This document shows positions 35,959 through 46,868 of a DNA stretch of 64,000 bases, one piece after another (the stretch's first letter is position 1; the number at the start of each line of letters is the position of its first letter). The notes under the pieces are model-generated. The model ran no database searches. It was not told the origin of the DNA and saw only the letters and a list, made by a program, of their open reading frames with translations. The stretch comes from Lytechinus pictus. Lineage: Eukaryota > Echinodermata > Echinoidea > Temnopleuroida > Toxopneustidae. A program made the position numbers and the translations under genes. The stretch is from positions 36,574,001 to 36,638,000 of the forward strand of contig NC_087246.1 in the NCBI RefSeq assembly GCF_037042905.1, written 5' to 3'.

Positions 35959-36206
35959 CACTGTCAAAAATAATTTAAACAACGCTGTTTACTGTGAGAA
36001 TTGCACAGTAGTTGTTTAAACATTTTAAGCAAGTGTTTAAAATCTTAAACAATCATGTTTTAATTATTGATAAATTAATATTTGAATTTAATTATTGATA
36101 ATTAAATATTTGAATTTAAACTGTGTTTTTTAAGATTTTAAACTGTTTAAACAATTACTGTATGATTCACATCGTAAACAGCGTTTTTAGATTTGTTTTA
36201 ACAGTG
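35959..36206. mobile_element. Mariner-like MITE
   Basis: 248 bp, ends CACTGTCAAAA / TTTTAACAGTG, flanked by TA. Subterminal gtttaaac motifs and gctgtttac / gtaaacagc pair inversely. Confidence 0.8.
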
Positions 36207-37160
36207 TATTTGGATGATTAGGAACTTAAGTGACATGCTAAATATCAAATTAATGGCGCAAAATAGGCGACAGGAGATTCCATATAATTCTATAGTAATA
36301 TTGTACTTTCTTTTTTTATATATGAGGTACGGCACAATTTTTATAACTGCCCCTTTTAAATGAGGAACAGGCCGTCCGCGGTCCCCAAATAAATTATGAC
36401 TGACTAGTAAAGAGCTGAAAAAACGGAAGAAGTAGCCTTTATGGGTAATTGACGGCATTATTATTATAGAGATTACCACCCTGACCCTATAAGGATCTGG
36501 AATGTTGTGTGATCAATTTGAAGAAAATATGACTTCATATACTTTGACCTATAATCTTAATACTAACTCCTTTCCCAAATATTATTCTTTAAAACTTGAC
36601 GCCGCCAAGAAACACACTAGCAATATAGCCGAGATGAAAATACGGGGTAGTATAGAAAGGTAAACAAAGGAGAAAAACTATGATTTTCTCGCAAACATGC
36701 GCGGAAGCAAATGTTTAGAGAGAATGAGAAAGAAAATCCCGCAAAGCGATCTTTTTCGCCATTGTTTCCCCCTTCGCTATTACCGTTTCTCCTCTCTTTT
36801 TTTTTTTGGGGGGGGGGGGCGTTAGGGTGGGGAAGATCATCCCACCGCCTCCTTGCTACGTATTTGTTATAGAAAAAAAAGGAAAAGGTGCATGATAAAG
36901 GCCTAACTTGTATTGGGATGTTATGGCAAAATCTATCACAAAATTTGATTTCTGCGTCAATTCTTCTATTGTATAGTAGTAGAAGTATCTAAGCTGATTT
37001 AGTGTCACTATGATTATTCATTAATTCTTAAGCAAAAACAATATAAAGAATGGAATGTCTTTAGAAAAAAAAACCTCTTGGACGCCAGGAAAACAATCAG
37101 ACAAGCAGGATTATGCGTCCTATAATGAGCAACTCAATTCTTAGTAATTATAGGCCTATA

Positions 37161-38020
37161 GGGGAAGGCGGGGTAAGTTGAGCATAGGGGCAAGTTGAGC
37201 CACCGCCCCCAGGCCAATAATGAATGAGTCAGACATTATGGTGGTGTCATGTATTGATGACCCATTACATAACCCTTAACCCCACCACATTGTTTTCAAC
37301 TTTGAAACAAAAAGTACTTTTTTTAGAGGGAAAAATACAAATTTCAGCCAAAAAAGTAAAAAAGGGTGTGAAATAGATAAGTGTTTTTTACACACACACT
37401 TCTTTACATATAATAAAGCATAAGAACAACATTGTCAGTCCAGGTATGGATCTTCATTCTTGTCACAGTCTTTTACATGATGGATACATAAGAAATGTGT
37501 GGATGCGAAATTATCGCATTAAGTTCGGACTGGGGTAAGTTGAGCCAGCAAACATGGGGCAAGTTGAGCCATGGTAATCCTTATGGTAATGTAAATAAAA
37601 ACACAATCAAACCTTAAAAAGTCTTCGGTGTGTAGGCAGAAAAGAGCAAATTCAAATGACAGTTCTTTTACTTTTAGAGAATGTTAGTATTTTTAGAGAA
37701 TTAGCAAGTGAAAAGACTTTAAATAAAAAATTGACATGCTGGTTCTTCCCGCATACATTTTGTACATAGTTTTTGTGGCTCAACTTACCCTCGAGGGTGG
37801 CACGACTTACCCCACAGATGGGGCAAGTTGTGCCACTTGACATCGTTTTTTTCAAAGGTCACAACGACTTTCAGTGTGGGGGTAGAAAGTTGTATAAAGG
37901 TGAAAAAGATTTCCCAAGAATCATATTTAAAGGCAAGGTACTTATTTCTACATTATTATTAGTCATATCAATTCTATCATGCAAAATGCAAAAAGTGTCA
38001 CAACTTACCCCGCCTTCCCC
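37161..38020. mobile_element. Inverted-repeat element with GGGGCAAGTTGAGCC subrepeats
   Basis: 860 bp, ends GGGGAAGGCGGGGTAAGTTG and the inverted CAACTTACCCCGCCTTCCCC, a perfect 20-bp TIR, flanked by TA (37159-60, 38021-22). The motif ggggcaagttg(a/t)gcca recurs inside near both ends. Confidence 0.88.
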
Positions 38021-38234
38021 TACTTATCCCGCAGAGATTTATATACTCAATGATTGAAGCTTAAAAAATGCCAACAAGATGAAAGATAACATATTAATCT
38101 ATAAACAAACATATAAATTATAATCACATTTCATGATTCTATACTCTATCTTATGATCTCCGTTCAAACATAATACAAATTAATAGGCATCAATTGTATG
38201 AAAATGGTTGTTGGATGATAATGAGATTTGCATA

Positions 38235-38510
38235 TATTTTCATTTATTTATTTTAAATTCTCATTAAAACATACAACATACATTTCAAATTGAAATTAAG
38301 GATACATGCACAGTATACAAAATAAACAAAATGGAAAACATAACAAGAGAGAGAAAAAAAATAAAAATATGTGGGAGCCAGCATTGGACTCCATGATGAT
38401 ATTTTTAAAATCATTTTACATCACGGAGTCCTCTAGGCTAAGCCAGCACAGGCCTATCAGAGGCTGGGTTCCAGAAAATAGGCATCAATATCTTAAAGAG
38501 ATGGTTTGCT
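38235..38510 (-). mobile_element. LINE 3'-end fragment, antisense
   Basis: It opens with ttcatttatttattttaaat and carries a ggagtcctctaggctaagcc region like the LINE 3' UTR seen at 2500-2725. No coding sequence was found. Confidence 0.4.
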
Positions 38511-38574
38511 GATCACTCAATAATTTTGATCAACGAATATATTCCTATGAGTGTTCATTTATTTCTTCACTTGT

Positions 38575-39048
38575 TTATTTACATATATCTATACAGTTTC
38601 CAATAATAATAATAATAATTAAAAAAAAACTTGTAGTATGATACCATGTGCATAATCTCTCGAAAACAATGAAGAAACAAAGAAGAAAAAGAGAGGATAA
38701 AGACAAGAAAAAAATTAGAGACAAAAAAAAGAAACGAAGAAAAATAACGAAGAAGAGAAAGAAAAAGAAAACAGACCCAAAAAAAATGAAAAGAAGGTAT
38801 AGGAACAAAATGAGAAGAATAAAAAAGGGGGAAAAGAAAATAAAACAGAACAAAAGAAAAGAATTTAGTGGATCCCCCTCATTTCCATTTCCATTTATGC
38901 TCTATATTATACTGTTTTTTCTGTTTTGTTTTTTTTACGAAGTAAGAATGCCCTTCTGTAAAATTGTACTTGATTTGTATTACTTTATATTACTTTGTAT
39001 TATGTTTTTTGAATGGAAATGAAATAAAAGAATTGAATTGAAAGAATT
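38575..39048 (+). repeat. Purine-rich tract followed by a LINE-like tail
   Basis: About 200 bases (38665-38870) are almost all A and G, then about 130 bases of ordinary sequence end in gaatggaaatgaaataaaag and further gaattgaa repeats, the kind of tail left by LINE retrotransposition. The open frame through it is Lys/Arg-only and not a credible gene. Confidence 0.5.
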
Positions 39049-39130
39049 GAATGGAGGAGAAAGAAACTTCATCCTATTCAACTTTGAAAAAATTGTAAAA
39101 GAACGTCCAGTTGATTTGATACATGAGATG

Positions 39131-39929
39131 TAGGGACAGTGATTTTCCGTTTAAAAAAATTGCCTTTTCCGTTTCAGAAAATCTCAAATTCCGTTTCAGC
39201 ATGTCAGAAAACGGAAATTCCGTTTCCCCATAGACTTTGTACACACGGAAAAGTGACAATTCCGTTTACACATTTACATGCACACTCGCACTGGTCAAAA
39301 TTTGTATCTGCTGCTGTACCAACAACACAATAAAATCCGTTCTAATCGGATCTATGCGGGTGAATAAAATATTTTAACACACCCATTTTGCATGCATACA
39401 TCCTCACCTTTCATATTATTAGCATTATTTCACGGTGAAATGATATTTCATCGATAATTTTGGGGGTTTTTGGACATCGTTATCATCAGTCATCGTCTTT
39501 TCCCAATCCGCCATCTTGGATTTTAAGACCACGATATCGTGCTGTTACATCTTCAAACGTAGAGGGCAGCAACACACAACTGTGTACATGTAGTTGAACG
39601 ATACATGTGTGCATGTGAAGCCCAACCCGGCCGGCCGGCCGGGTACGGGTACGGTGCGGGGTACAATCGAGTGTGCTGATGTCGAGTGCAGTCACGATGT
39701 GTGAATTGTCATGATAGTAGCGAAGTGAGATCGTGTTTTCTGGTTTTTTTTGGCCATTTAATATTCTCATTTTGTTGTGATTTTGGAGTAATTTCTGTTG
39801 CTATTCTGTGTATTTTGAGAGAAAATACGTTTTCCGTGATTTTCCGTTTGAAATGCCATTTTCCGTTTCAAAAGGCCCTTTCCGTGAATTCCGTCCGTTT
39901 TCCGCGATCGCGGAAAATCACTGTCCCTA
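39131..39929. mobile_element. 799-bp element with perfect 19-bp TIRs and TTCCGTTT subrepeats
   Basis: Ends TAGGGACAGTGATTTTCCG and its perfect inverted copy, with GAGATG on both sides (39125-30, 39930-35). Both arms carry several TTCCGTTT motifs in the same orientation. The GC-rich middle contains ccgccatcttgg and a ccggccggccgg block. It ends about 350 bases before the COX4 coding exon. Confidence 0.88.
39501..39670. promoter_or_regulatory. Candidate promoter-like core inside a transposon
   Basis: ccgccatcttggattt is a strong YY1-type core-promoter motif, followed by GC-rich DNA with ccggccggccggccggg, about 0.65-0.8 kb upstream of the COX4 start. YY1 is a known regulator of some mammalian cytochrome oxidase genes; its use here is inference. 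Confidence 0.3.
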
Positions 39930-40292
39930 GAGATGCAAACAATAAACATTAAATGAACAGCAATAAATTAACTAATCATTTAACAATTAATGACAATGAA
40001 GAAAATATAAATAAACCATGTTAATTAAATATGCTATGTTAAAATAAATAGCATTTAAATTAACTGTAAACTGCGATGCTAAACCATGCGTCGTGAAAAA
40101 AAGAATGGCTCTCAAAAACTGAAAATGGCTCTGGTAAAATGAAAAATGGCTCCCTAAAAGTAAAAAGTAATTCCAACACTGCCATACATGTAGACCTCGA
40201 TTTTGGATTGAGCAAGAAAGAAATTGTCATCGTATGTATGCACATTTAATGATTGCCATATTTACATGTATTCATTTTTCAGAGAAGTCAAA

Positions 40293-40512
40293 ATGGCATC
40301 CTTAATGAGGTTAAGTGTGAGGAGGGTTGCCTCCAATGTCTCCAAAACGCCCAAGAGGAACTTCCATGACAAACTATATGCCGACAGACTGGACTACCCC
40401 GCCCCCAACTGCAGATTCATGAAGGAAGCTGACCTCTCATCAGACATGCAAGCACTCAAAGTCAAAGAGAGGGGTAACTGGAAAGCCCTGTCACAAGCGG
40501 AAAAGAAAGAAT
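40293..40512 (+). CDS. COX4: COX4 coding exon 1 (presequence and matrix domain)
   Basis: It encodes 73 residues, including KRNFHDKLYADRLDYPAPNC and RFMKEADLSSDMQALKVKER. The exon starts near 40283 after tttttcag. The donor gtaagt leaves one base (T) that completes a Leu codon with the next exon, giving KKELYR as in other COX4 proteins. Confidence 0.95.
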
Positions 40513-41846
40513 GTAAGTCTAGGAATACATACATGTGAAATTGTTGCAATCTCTTTGTCCACCCTTCAACTGTTTGGAAAGTAATGCATGACTCTATGTA
40601 TGGTTTGAATGTGAAGTGCTAAAATGAGAGCTCAAGTTATTTTGCTGACAGTGAATGTATTATAGACAACTTCATTTGAATTTGACAAAAAATACACTTT
40701 TGGATTTGAAACAACTGCTTAATACCTTGTCAAATTCAACATACCTCTATTTCAGATAAAGCTTTTGCATTTGAAATTGATATAGCAAATTGCTGGCTAA
40801 CTATTTTCAATTCTTTCATGAAGTTGTTAACTTTTTAACTTTATGAACAGCTTAGTGATTATGAAAAATCCCTTTGAGTATTTGTTGGAAGTTGAATTGA
40901 TTTGATTTTTATTAGACAGGCAGAACTTGTTTATCTGGATTATGCAAATTTTGTTTTTTATTCCTGCTTGTTTCATCTCATACGAAGTCCAATTACATAT
41001 AAACAGAAAATGTTCTTTGGCCTGCGCTCAGTCAGATTATCACTTTAATCAGGTTAATTCCCAACAGCTGTAGTTTAAATAAAATCTAAACCGTCATTGT
41101 GAATAAGCGTTAAATATAGAAATTCATTGCCATTTTGAAAGACAGCAAGAGAAATCCTATTCAGCTCATTCTTGAGTACAAGTATGCGTAACCTATGGAA
41201 AGATTTTTGCCAAAAAGTGTAAGACACTGTTTCAAAATCCTATTACTTTTCAGTTAAAGTGATTGGTTAACATTGGTTTGACTTTCAAAAAATCTGAGCT
41301 AGAAGGTCACACTTGTCACCTGTGTCTGTGATATGTTACAAAAATGAAGCCCAGAAAAAATTGCGTTTGAAAACAATTATTTAGTGCTTCAAAAATTGAA
41401 ATATAAAGTGACCGAAAACACCATCTAAATTTCATCCCATACACATATGTGTACTATTTAGGCGTCTATAAGACGCCTATTTACAAAATCAGGGTTTGCC
41501 TTGTAGTTTTAGCTTTTCATTCTCAATAATGGTTGTTTTCAGGGTTTATTAGTTCTAATACATGCACTTGTACACATGTTTCATCTTGGTTTGAGAATTT
41601 TTTAAATCGACTGCTCACAAAGTTAAACAATACCTTTAATGCAAAGTTTACTATTTGTAAAATATTGATTTCATTCCCACTTTGAGAAGCAACAGGATCT
41701 AATAGCTATTAAAGCTACATGTACTGTCAGAGCTGCCAAGTAGTACGATTTTTCCGTATTTAGTACGTTTTTGCAACCAAAATACGGCAGTACGTTTTTT
41801 CTTTAAAGAATACGTTTTTTGTATTTAAAAAAAAAAAAAAAAAAAC

Positions 41847-41882
<36 letters not shown>

Positions 41883-44800
41883 CAAAATCGAAATTTATTG
41901 AGAAAAATCATCTCTATATGTCTCTATTTCATAAAACGTACACAAATATGGTTATTAGATCAATGTAATTTCAGGTAACTTTTTTTTATTCAATCATTTT
42001 GTAAAAACCAGGGTGAGATATACACAAGTTTCAATGTTTTTTTTTTTTCATCTGCAAGAACAGTGCACATTTTAGCTTGCATGCAGCTTGAGCGCCGTGA
42101 TGGGCGAGTGCGCCAAGCATTTTATTAGGAAATACACTTTTTTGGGGAAAAATACAAAATATTTATCTCACACGGTAAAAATACTGATTTTTTTTGTCAA
42201 AATACTGATTTTGGGGGATAAGAATACTGAAGATGCAAAATACAACTTGGCAGCTCTGTACTGTCACACCAACAAATCAGGTCGCTGGCTGATTTAATAT
42301 ATTATGTTAGTTTGAACGGCATATCATTGGTCAGCTTAGAGTCAATCTCTTTGGTGTGACCGAGGCATAACAAATGCCTATTTTTATGAACAGCTTTGTA
42401 TGAAAAAGCTGAGCCTCCCCCCCCCCCCCCCCCTTAAGGCCACCGCACACCTTACGACTGTTCGCGATCCGATTTAGGAACAAATTGCACTTTCCTAATT
42501 TTCTGAAAATGTGAATGGAACATATCATTTTATTTGAAGTTTAAATTAATTGAAAGAATACTAATATAACCATTTTGAAAGATTGCAAGCCTTTATTTCG
42601 GAGTAAAGGCCAAATTAGTTTCAAATCGTAGCCAATCGTATGACTGCTATGACGTCATTACGACTAGATATTAAATTCTCTTTTATTCTAAGAAGGATGA
42701 TAGCATAGTCACAGATTTGAACATAGGTATTCGTACGATGATTTAGAACATTACACAGTAAGATATTCCAAGTCTCAATGTTAGCATCAAATTCTCCTAC
42801 ATTTTATTCTGAAATCGGGTCGCAGACCAATCGTAAGGTGTGCGGTCGCCTTTAGATGATATGGATTTCAATACCTTATTCATATGTGGTTCCTTCCCCA
42901 TTTTTTTCGATTTGCAAATTGTTAACAGTGTACAGGATGAGCTTCAACAAGACCTACTCTGAAATGAGGGCGCCCACCGGTGAATGGAAATACGTCATTG
43001 GTGGAGTGAGTATAGCCCTGGCTTTCTCTGCTGTCATCTATGGTTTCCAGAAGGCTTACAGTAAGTATACATTATTGTGTTTTTGTAAGTATTTGTCAAC
43101 CAGCCTCAGAATAAGCCCTTAAAGAGCGCAAGGCAATTTTTGTCGAAAAAAAGGAATATTTAGTGCAGCTAAACAGTCAAGGTGGGCACCCAAGGCAATT
43201 ACCTTCATCAACTTTAGTAATGCTAGGCCTTCCCATCAACTTTGAATTATAAGTTTTATTGTCTCGCACACCGGAGGTGAAGGCGAGACTTACGGATCCA
43301 AATGTCGTCCGTCCGTCTGTCACAAACATTATGACACATAACTCGTGCAACCGTAAGGCACTCTTCAACCGAACTTGGATGGTAGATGTACTTAGGGGAC
43401 CTGCATGTTATGCTGCAGTCGGAGGTCATATGGTTAGGTCAAAGGTCATTTTCAGGTCAACATTAAAGTTTACGTGCAAGACTCTTATGACACATAACTC
43501 TGCAACCAGAAGTCACTTTTCAGCCAAACTTGGGTTATAGATGTACTGAAGAGACCTGCAAGTCATGGCGCAATCAGAGGTCACATGGTAAAGTCAAAGG
43601 TCATTTTGAGGTCAATGTTATGAGACATAACTCTGCAACCGTAGGTCACTTTTAAACCAAACTTGGGTTGTAGTTGTACTTAGGAGACCTGCATGTTATT
43701 GTGTTCGGAGGTCACATGGTAAGGTCAAAGTTCATTTTGAATCTAACATTAAAGTTTACATGCAAGACTCTTATGACAAATGTTATTCCATCCCAGTTAT
43801 TTCACAATGAAGTTTTGATACAAATCTGTTGCGTCCCTTCGCAAATCACAATATTTCTGGTTATTTTCATAAGTGGGCGGGACACAAAATTGCTTATGCC
43901 TTTTAGATATCTATTTCCCAGAATATATTTTACAGTTTTATTTGTTCCTCATAATGATTTGATATTGAAGGATCAAATCATTTAACCAACGTTTAAAGGA
44001 CCATTAACATGAAAAACATTTACAAATTTTGGTAAATATTTAAACTATTCGGGACAAATTGACAAAAAATACCTTAAAACTTACCAAATTTCCCTTAATT
44101 CACATTATACTGCTTCGAAATTGATTAAGAATATATTTATCACTAATAAATGTTTCTAATTTGAATGGAAAATGAAGCAAAACTATGCAATATATCAATC
44201 CAAAATGATGGAATATTTGCATTTTCAACAGCATATTAAGTTACCCAAATAAAGATAAAATAATCCAAAATGTCACTTAAAATCAACCTTTTTTTTTTTC
44301 ATGTGAGCAGCCATCTTGGAATCTGGCATCTATTTATTCAATGTCAATTTACTTTAAAAATGAAACGATTATTTTTTTTCACTTTATAATATCTAAAATC
44401 TTTTGCCTTTATTGAAATGTTGGATGGGATAGAATACAATAAAATGAAATCTTACGTCTGTAAATAGAATTGCTTTGCGAAAACGCCATGTAGGCCTCTT
44501 TCGCAGCAAACGTAATTTTCAGAAAAAATAAGATTTTATTTTTGTTTCATCCATCCAAAATTACAAAAAAAAACATAATTGTGGAAAGAAATGTTTTTTA
44601 GATAATATAATCCGAAATAAAGAAAAATTGTTTCATTTTTTCTCGCCTGCATAGCAGAGCGAGACTATAGGCGCCACTCTGGCGGCAGCGGCGGCGTCAT
44701 TAACATTGAAATCTTAACCAAGGTTAAGTTTTTGAAATGTCATCATTACTTAGGAAGTATTTGGGCCTAGTTCATGAAACTTGGACATAAGGGTAACCAA

Positions 44801-46868
44801 GTATTACTGAATATCCTACCTGAGCTTCAGGTCACATGATTAAGGTCAAAGGTCATTTAGGGTCAATGAACTTGGACCATGTTGGAGCATGGACCTATTA
44901 CGAATGGACATTCAACGAGAGCATTTTATGACCATCACCTGTTTCCAGCTGTCAAAATTGCTGTCTAACCCTTAACTTTCTCTTTACGCGGTTTTTACAA
45001 CGACCGCCCGGGGTGATTGTTTACACAAGCTCCTTTCGCCCGATGATCGTCACCGATCGATCACTGGCCCTCTTTCGACCAAAGACGGTCATGTTGTAGC
45101 CCCGATTGCCAATAGGGAAAGTCCTTACATTACCTAGAATGCAATGCGCAATTCATATCCGGTTTTTCAGTACATTATTTTAGGCTCTCTATAATGTGCG
45201 ATTGTCGTCTGTCCATAAAAAAAAATCCCGTTAAATTTCATCAATCCTGTGGAATTTTATGCCCAAATGAAAATCAACTTCTGACCGAAGGTAAGCGCTA
45301 CTATCGACATCGATACTGTCCGAAAAAGCTGAGATTTTAACGTTTTTCCGCAGATTTTTTCGTCGAATTTCAACTGCTTTTTTGCCGTAGATATACGGAT
45401 CTGCAAGGTGATGTCAATGCATTTCATTTCCGGTTGTTAGCGATGTACGTAAAAAATACGTTTATGCACGCCTGTTTTCTTGTTTCTGCTATCATTTTCA
45501 TAGCGCTAACGTTCGCTGCTGTGCGTTGCTTTTGATAAAGTGAACGAACAACATCGCAATGGGTAGGAGCAGCGTACAATTGATTTCCGCTGTCAATCAG
45601 TGAGAGCATGTTTTACGACCGGCTTGATGGGTGTCAGCTGCCAGCGCTCTGTTTATAAAAGGATTAGCGGCGACGGTCTCTGTGTCAAAGGAGGGGATTC
45701 GTTGAATGTCCATTCGTAATAGGTCCATGGTTGGAGGAATCAACATCGAAATCTTAACCAAGGTTAAGTTTTTGAAATGTCATCATAACTTTAAAAGTTT
45801 ATGGATCTAGTTCATAAAACTTGGACATAAGGGTAATGGTATAACCCTAAACATCCTGCCTGAGTTTCAAGTCACATGACCAAGGTCAAATGTCATTTAA
45901 GGTCAATGAACTTTGGCCATGTTGGGGGTAATTGATGAATTGCCATTATAACTTTGAAAGTTTATGGATATAGTTTATGAAATGTGGACATGGAGGTAAT
46001 CAAGTATCACTGACAAGTCTTAGGTCACATGATCAAGGTCAAATGTCATTTAGGGTCAGCGAACGTAGTATCATATGAATGGTGTTTATTTTATAGTATT
46101 CACTGCTGCTTATCTTATAATGCAGGCGAGTGGCAGAGGGCACTCCACTTGTTTAAAATAAACATAATCACTCAGCCCTAAGTCAAAAGTGAAAATTAAA
46201 AATAAAGGTGCACAGCCTTTATAATAGGTTAACTATTTATGTATAGGCTTTTACAGACAGATGTATTGAAGTGAGGAGTGTACATAGTAATAATAACATA
46301 TAATAACAACAACAACATGTAGTGAATGTGATGAGGAGTCATCAACATGATTCCATGAGAGTAAAATTGTAGATTTTCCTCTTGAAAGTGTAGTATCGGC
46401 TTGCTATCAATGGAAAAATACTACTGGTACTCTCGATATTAATAAGATAAAGAAAGAATAAACTTTAAAATGCACATTCTCCATTCAAAATGGAGGCAGA
46501 TATATATATATATATATTTATATAGCAAAGGGAAAAAATATAGACACTTCTTTTGTTATGACACATGTACTGAAACACATTAGAGAGAGTCTTCTCCTGT
46601 TGGAAGATCATTTGGCAAATGTTTGATATTTTTGGCAACAACATGATTAAAAAAAATGAAACTCTCCAAGGTTGGTCTAAACAAAGTATCCTAAATCGCT
46701 GTTTTTCTATAATTACTCATTTTTTGTTTAGTCTCGCCGCCCCTGCCACACACCATGGCACCCGAGTGGCAAGAAGCCCAGCTCAGACGCGAGATTGCTA
46801 TCAGGAATGGTCCAATCACTGGCACAGCATCCAAGTGGGACTACGAGAAGAACGAATGGAAGAAATAA
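40293..46868 (+). CDS. COX4: Cytochrome c oxidase subunit 4, complete coding region
   Basis: Exons 40293-40512, 42929-43060 and 46732-46868 join in frame to 162 residues (human COX4I1 is 169). Seen: an Arg-rich, Ser-rich presequence (MASLMRLSVRRVASNVSKTP) typical of mitochondrial import; a matrix part with ERGNWKALSQAEKKELYRMS; one membrane span at about residues 95-113 (YVIGGVSIALAFSAVIYGF); and the family's C-terminal signature ASKWDYEKNEWKK. Subunit 4 is a nuclear-encoded part of complex IV in the inner mitochondrial membrane and, in mammals, binds ATP to tune the enzyme. The start ATG lies ten bases inside an exon that follows an acceptor, so a non-coding first exon is expected. Intron 1 carries three bounded transposons. 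Confidence 0.96.
41258..41635 (-). mobile_element. TTAA-flanked MITE, copy 1, in COX4 intron 1
   Basis: 378 bp between TTAA sites (41254-57, 41636-39). It is the reverse complement of 54371-54749. Ends AGTGATTGGTTAAC and GTTAAACAATACCT. Confidence 0.9.
41729..42257 (+). mobile_element. hAT-like MITE, AGAGCTGCC family, copy 2, in COX4 intron 1
   Basis: Exact 8-bp duplication GTACTGTC (41721-28, 42258-65). Ends AGAGCTGCCAAGT and ACTTGGCAGCTCT are perfect 13-bp inverted repeats. A long A/T-run core follows the tacggcagtacgtttttt block. Confidence 0.9.
42437..42851. mobile_element. PIF/Harbinger-like MITE, copy 2, in COX4 intron 1
   Basis: 415 bp, flanked by TTA (42434-36, 42852-54), near-identical to 12205-12617 throughout. 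It ends 77 bases before COX4 coding exon 2. Confidence 0.9.
42929..43060 (+). CDS. COX4: COX4 coding exon 2 (membrane span)
   Basis: The acceptor is gttaacag and the donor is gtaagt. It encodes YRMSFNKTYSEMRAPTGEWK and YVIGGVSIALAFSAVIYGFQ. The E.W(K)..(I/V)GG pattern before the span is conserved in COX4. Confidence 0.95.
43255..43760 (+). repeat. CTCGC dispersed repeat with internal tandem units and a perfect DR1
   Basis: Starts ttgtctcgcacaccggaggt then aaggcgagac. A unit of about 165 bp with (gacc)tgcatgttat and ggtcaaaggtcatttt recurs about three times. AGGTCAAAGGTCA at 43436-43448 is a perfect DR1. Lies in COX4 intron 2. Confidence 0.8.
44642..46150 (+). repeat. CTCGCC dispersed repeat, full-length but interrupted, in COX4 intron 2
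   Basis: Starts tcgcctgcatagcagagcga and ends near gcaggcgagtggcagaggg. The internal motif gttcatgaaacttggacata recurs in diverged form. AGGTCAAAGGTCA at 44843-44855 is a perfect DR1. The element at 44892-45725 interrupts it. Confidence 0.85.
44892..45725. mobile_element. 834-bp inverted-repeat element nested in the dispersed repeat
   Basis: Ends GACCTATTACGAATGGACAT (continuing tcaacga) and its perfect inverted copy, about 27 bp, flanked by CATG (44888-91, 45726-29). Without it, the host repeat reads through catgttggag / catggttggagg. No transposase frame seen. Confidence 0.85.
46732..46868 (+). CDS. COX4: COX4 coding exon 3 and stop
   Basis: It encodes ISPPLPHTMAPEWQEAQLRR, EIAIRNGPITGTASKWDYEK and NEWKK, stop TAA at 46866-46868. 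The intermembrane-space tail ending SKWDYEKNEWKK is the strongest family signature in the protein. Confidence 0.96.

Noticed and set aside
38648..39022. Lys/Arg-rich 124-residue frame
   Set aside because: Arises from a purine tract; no domain and no start context.
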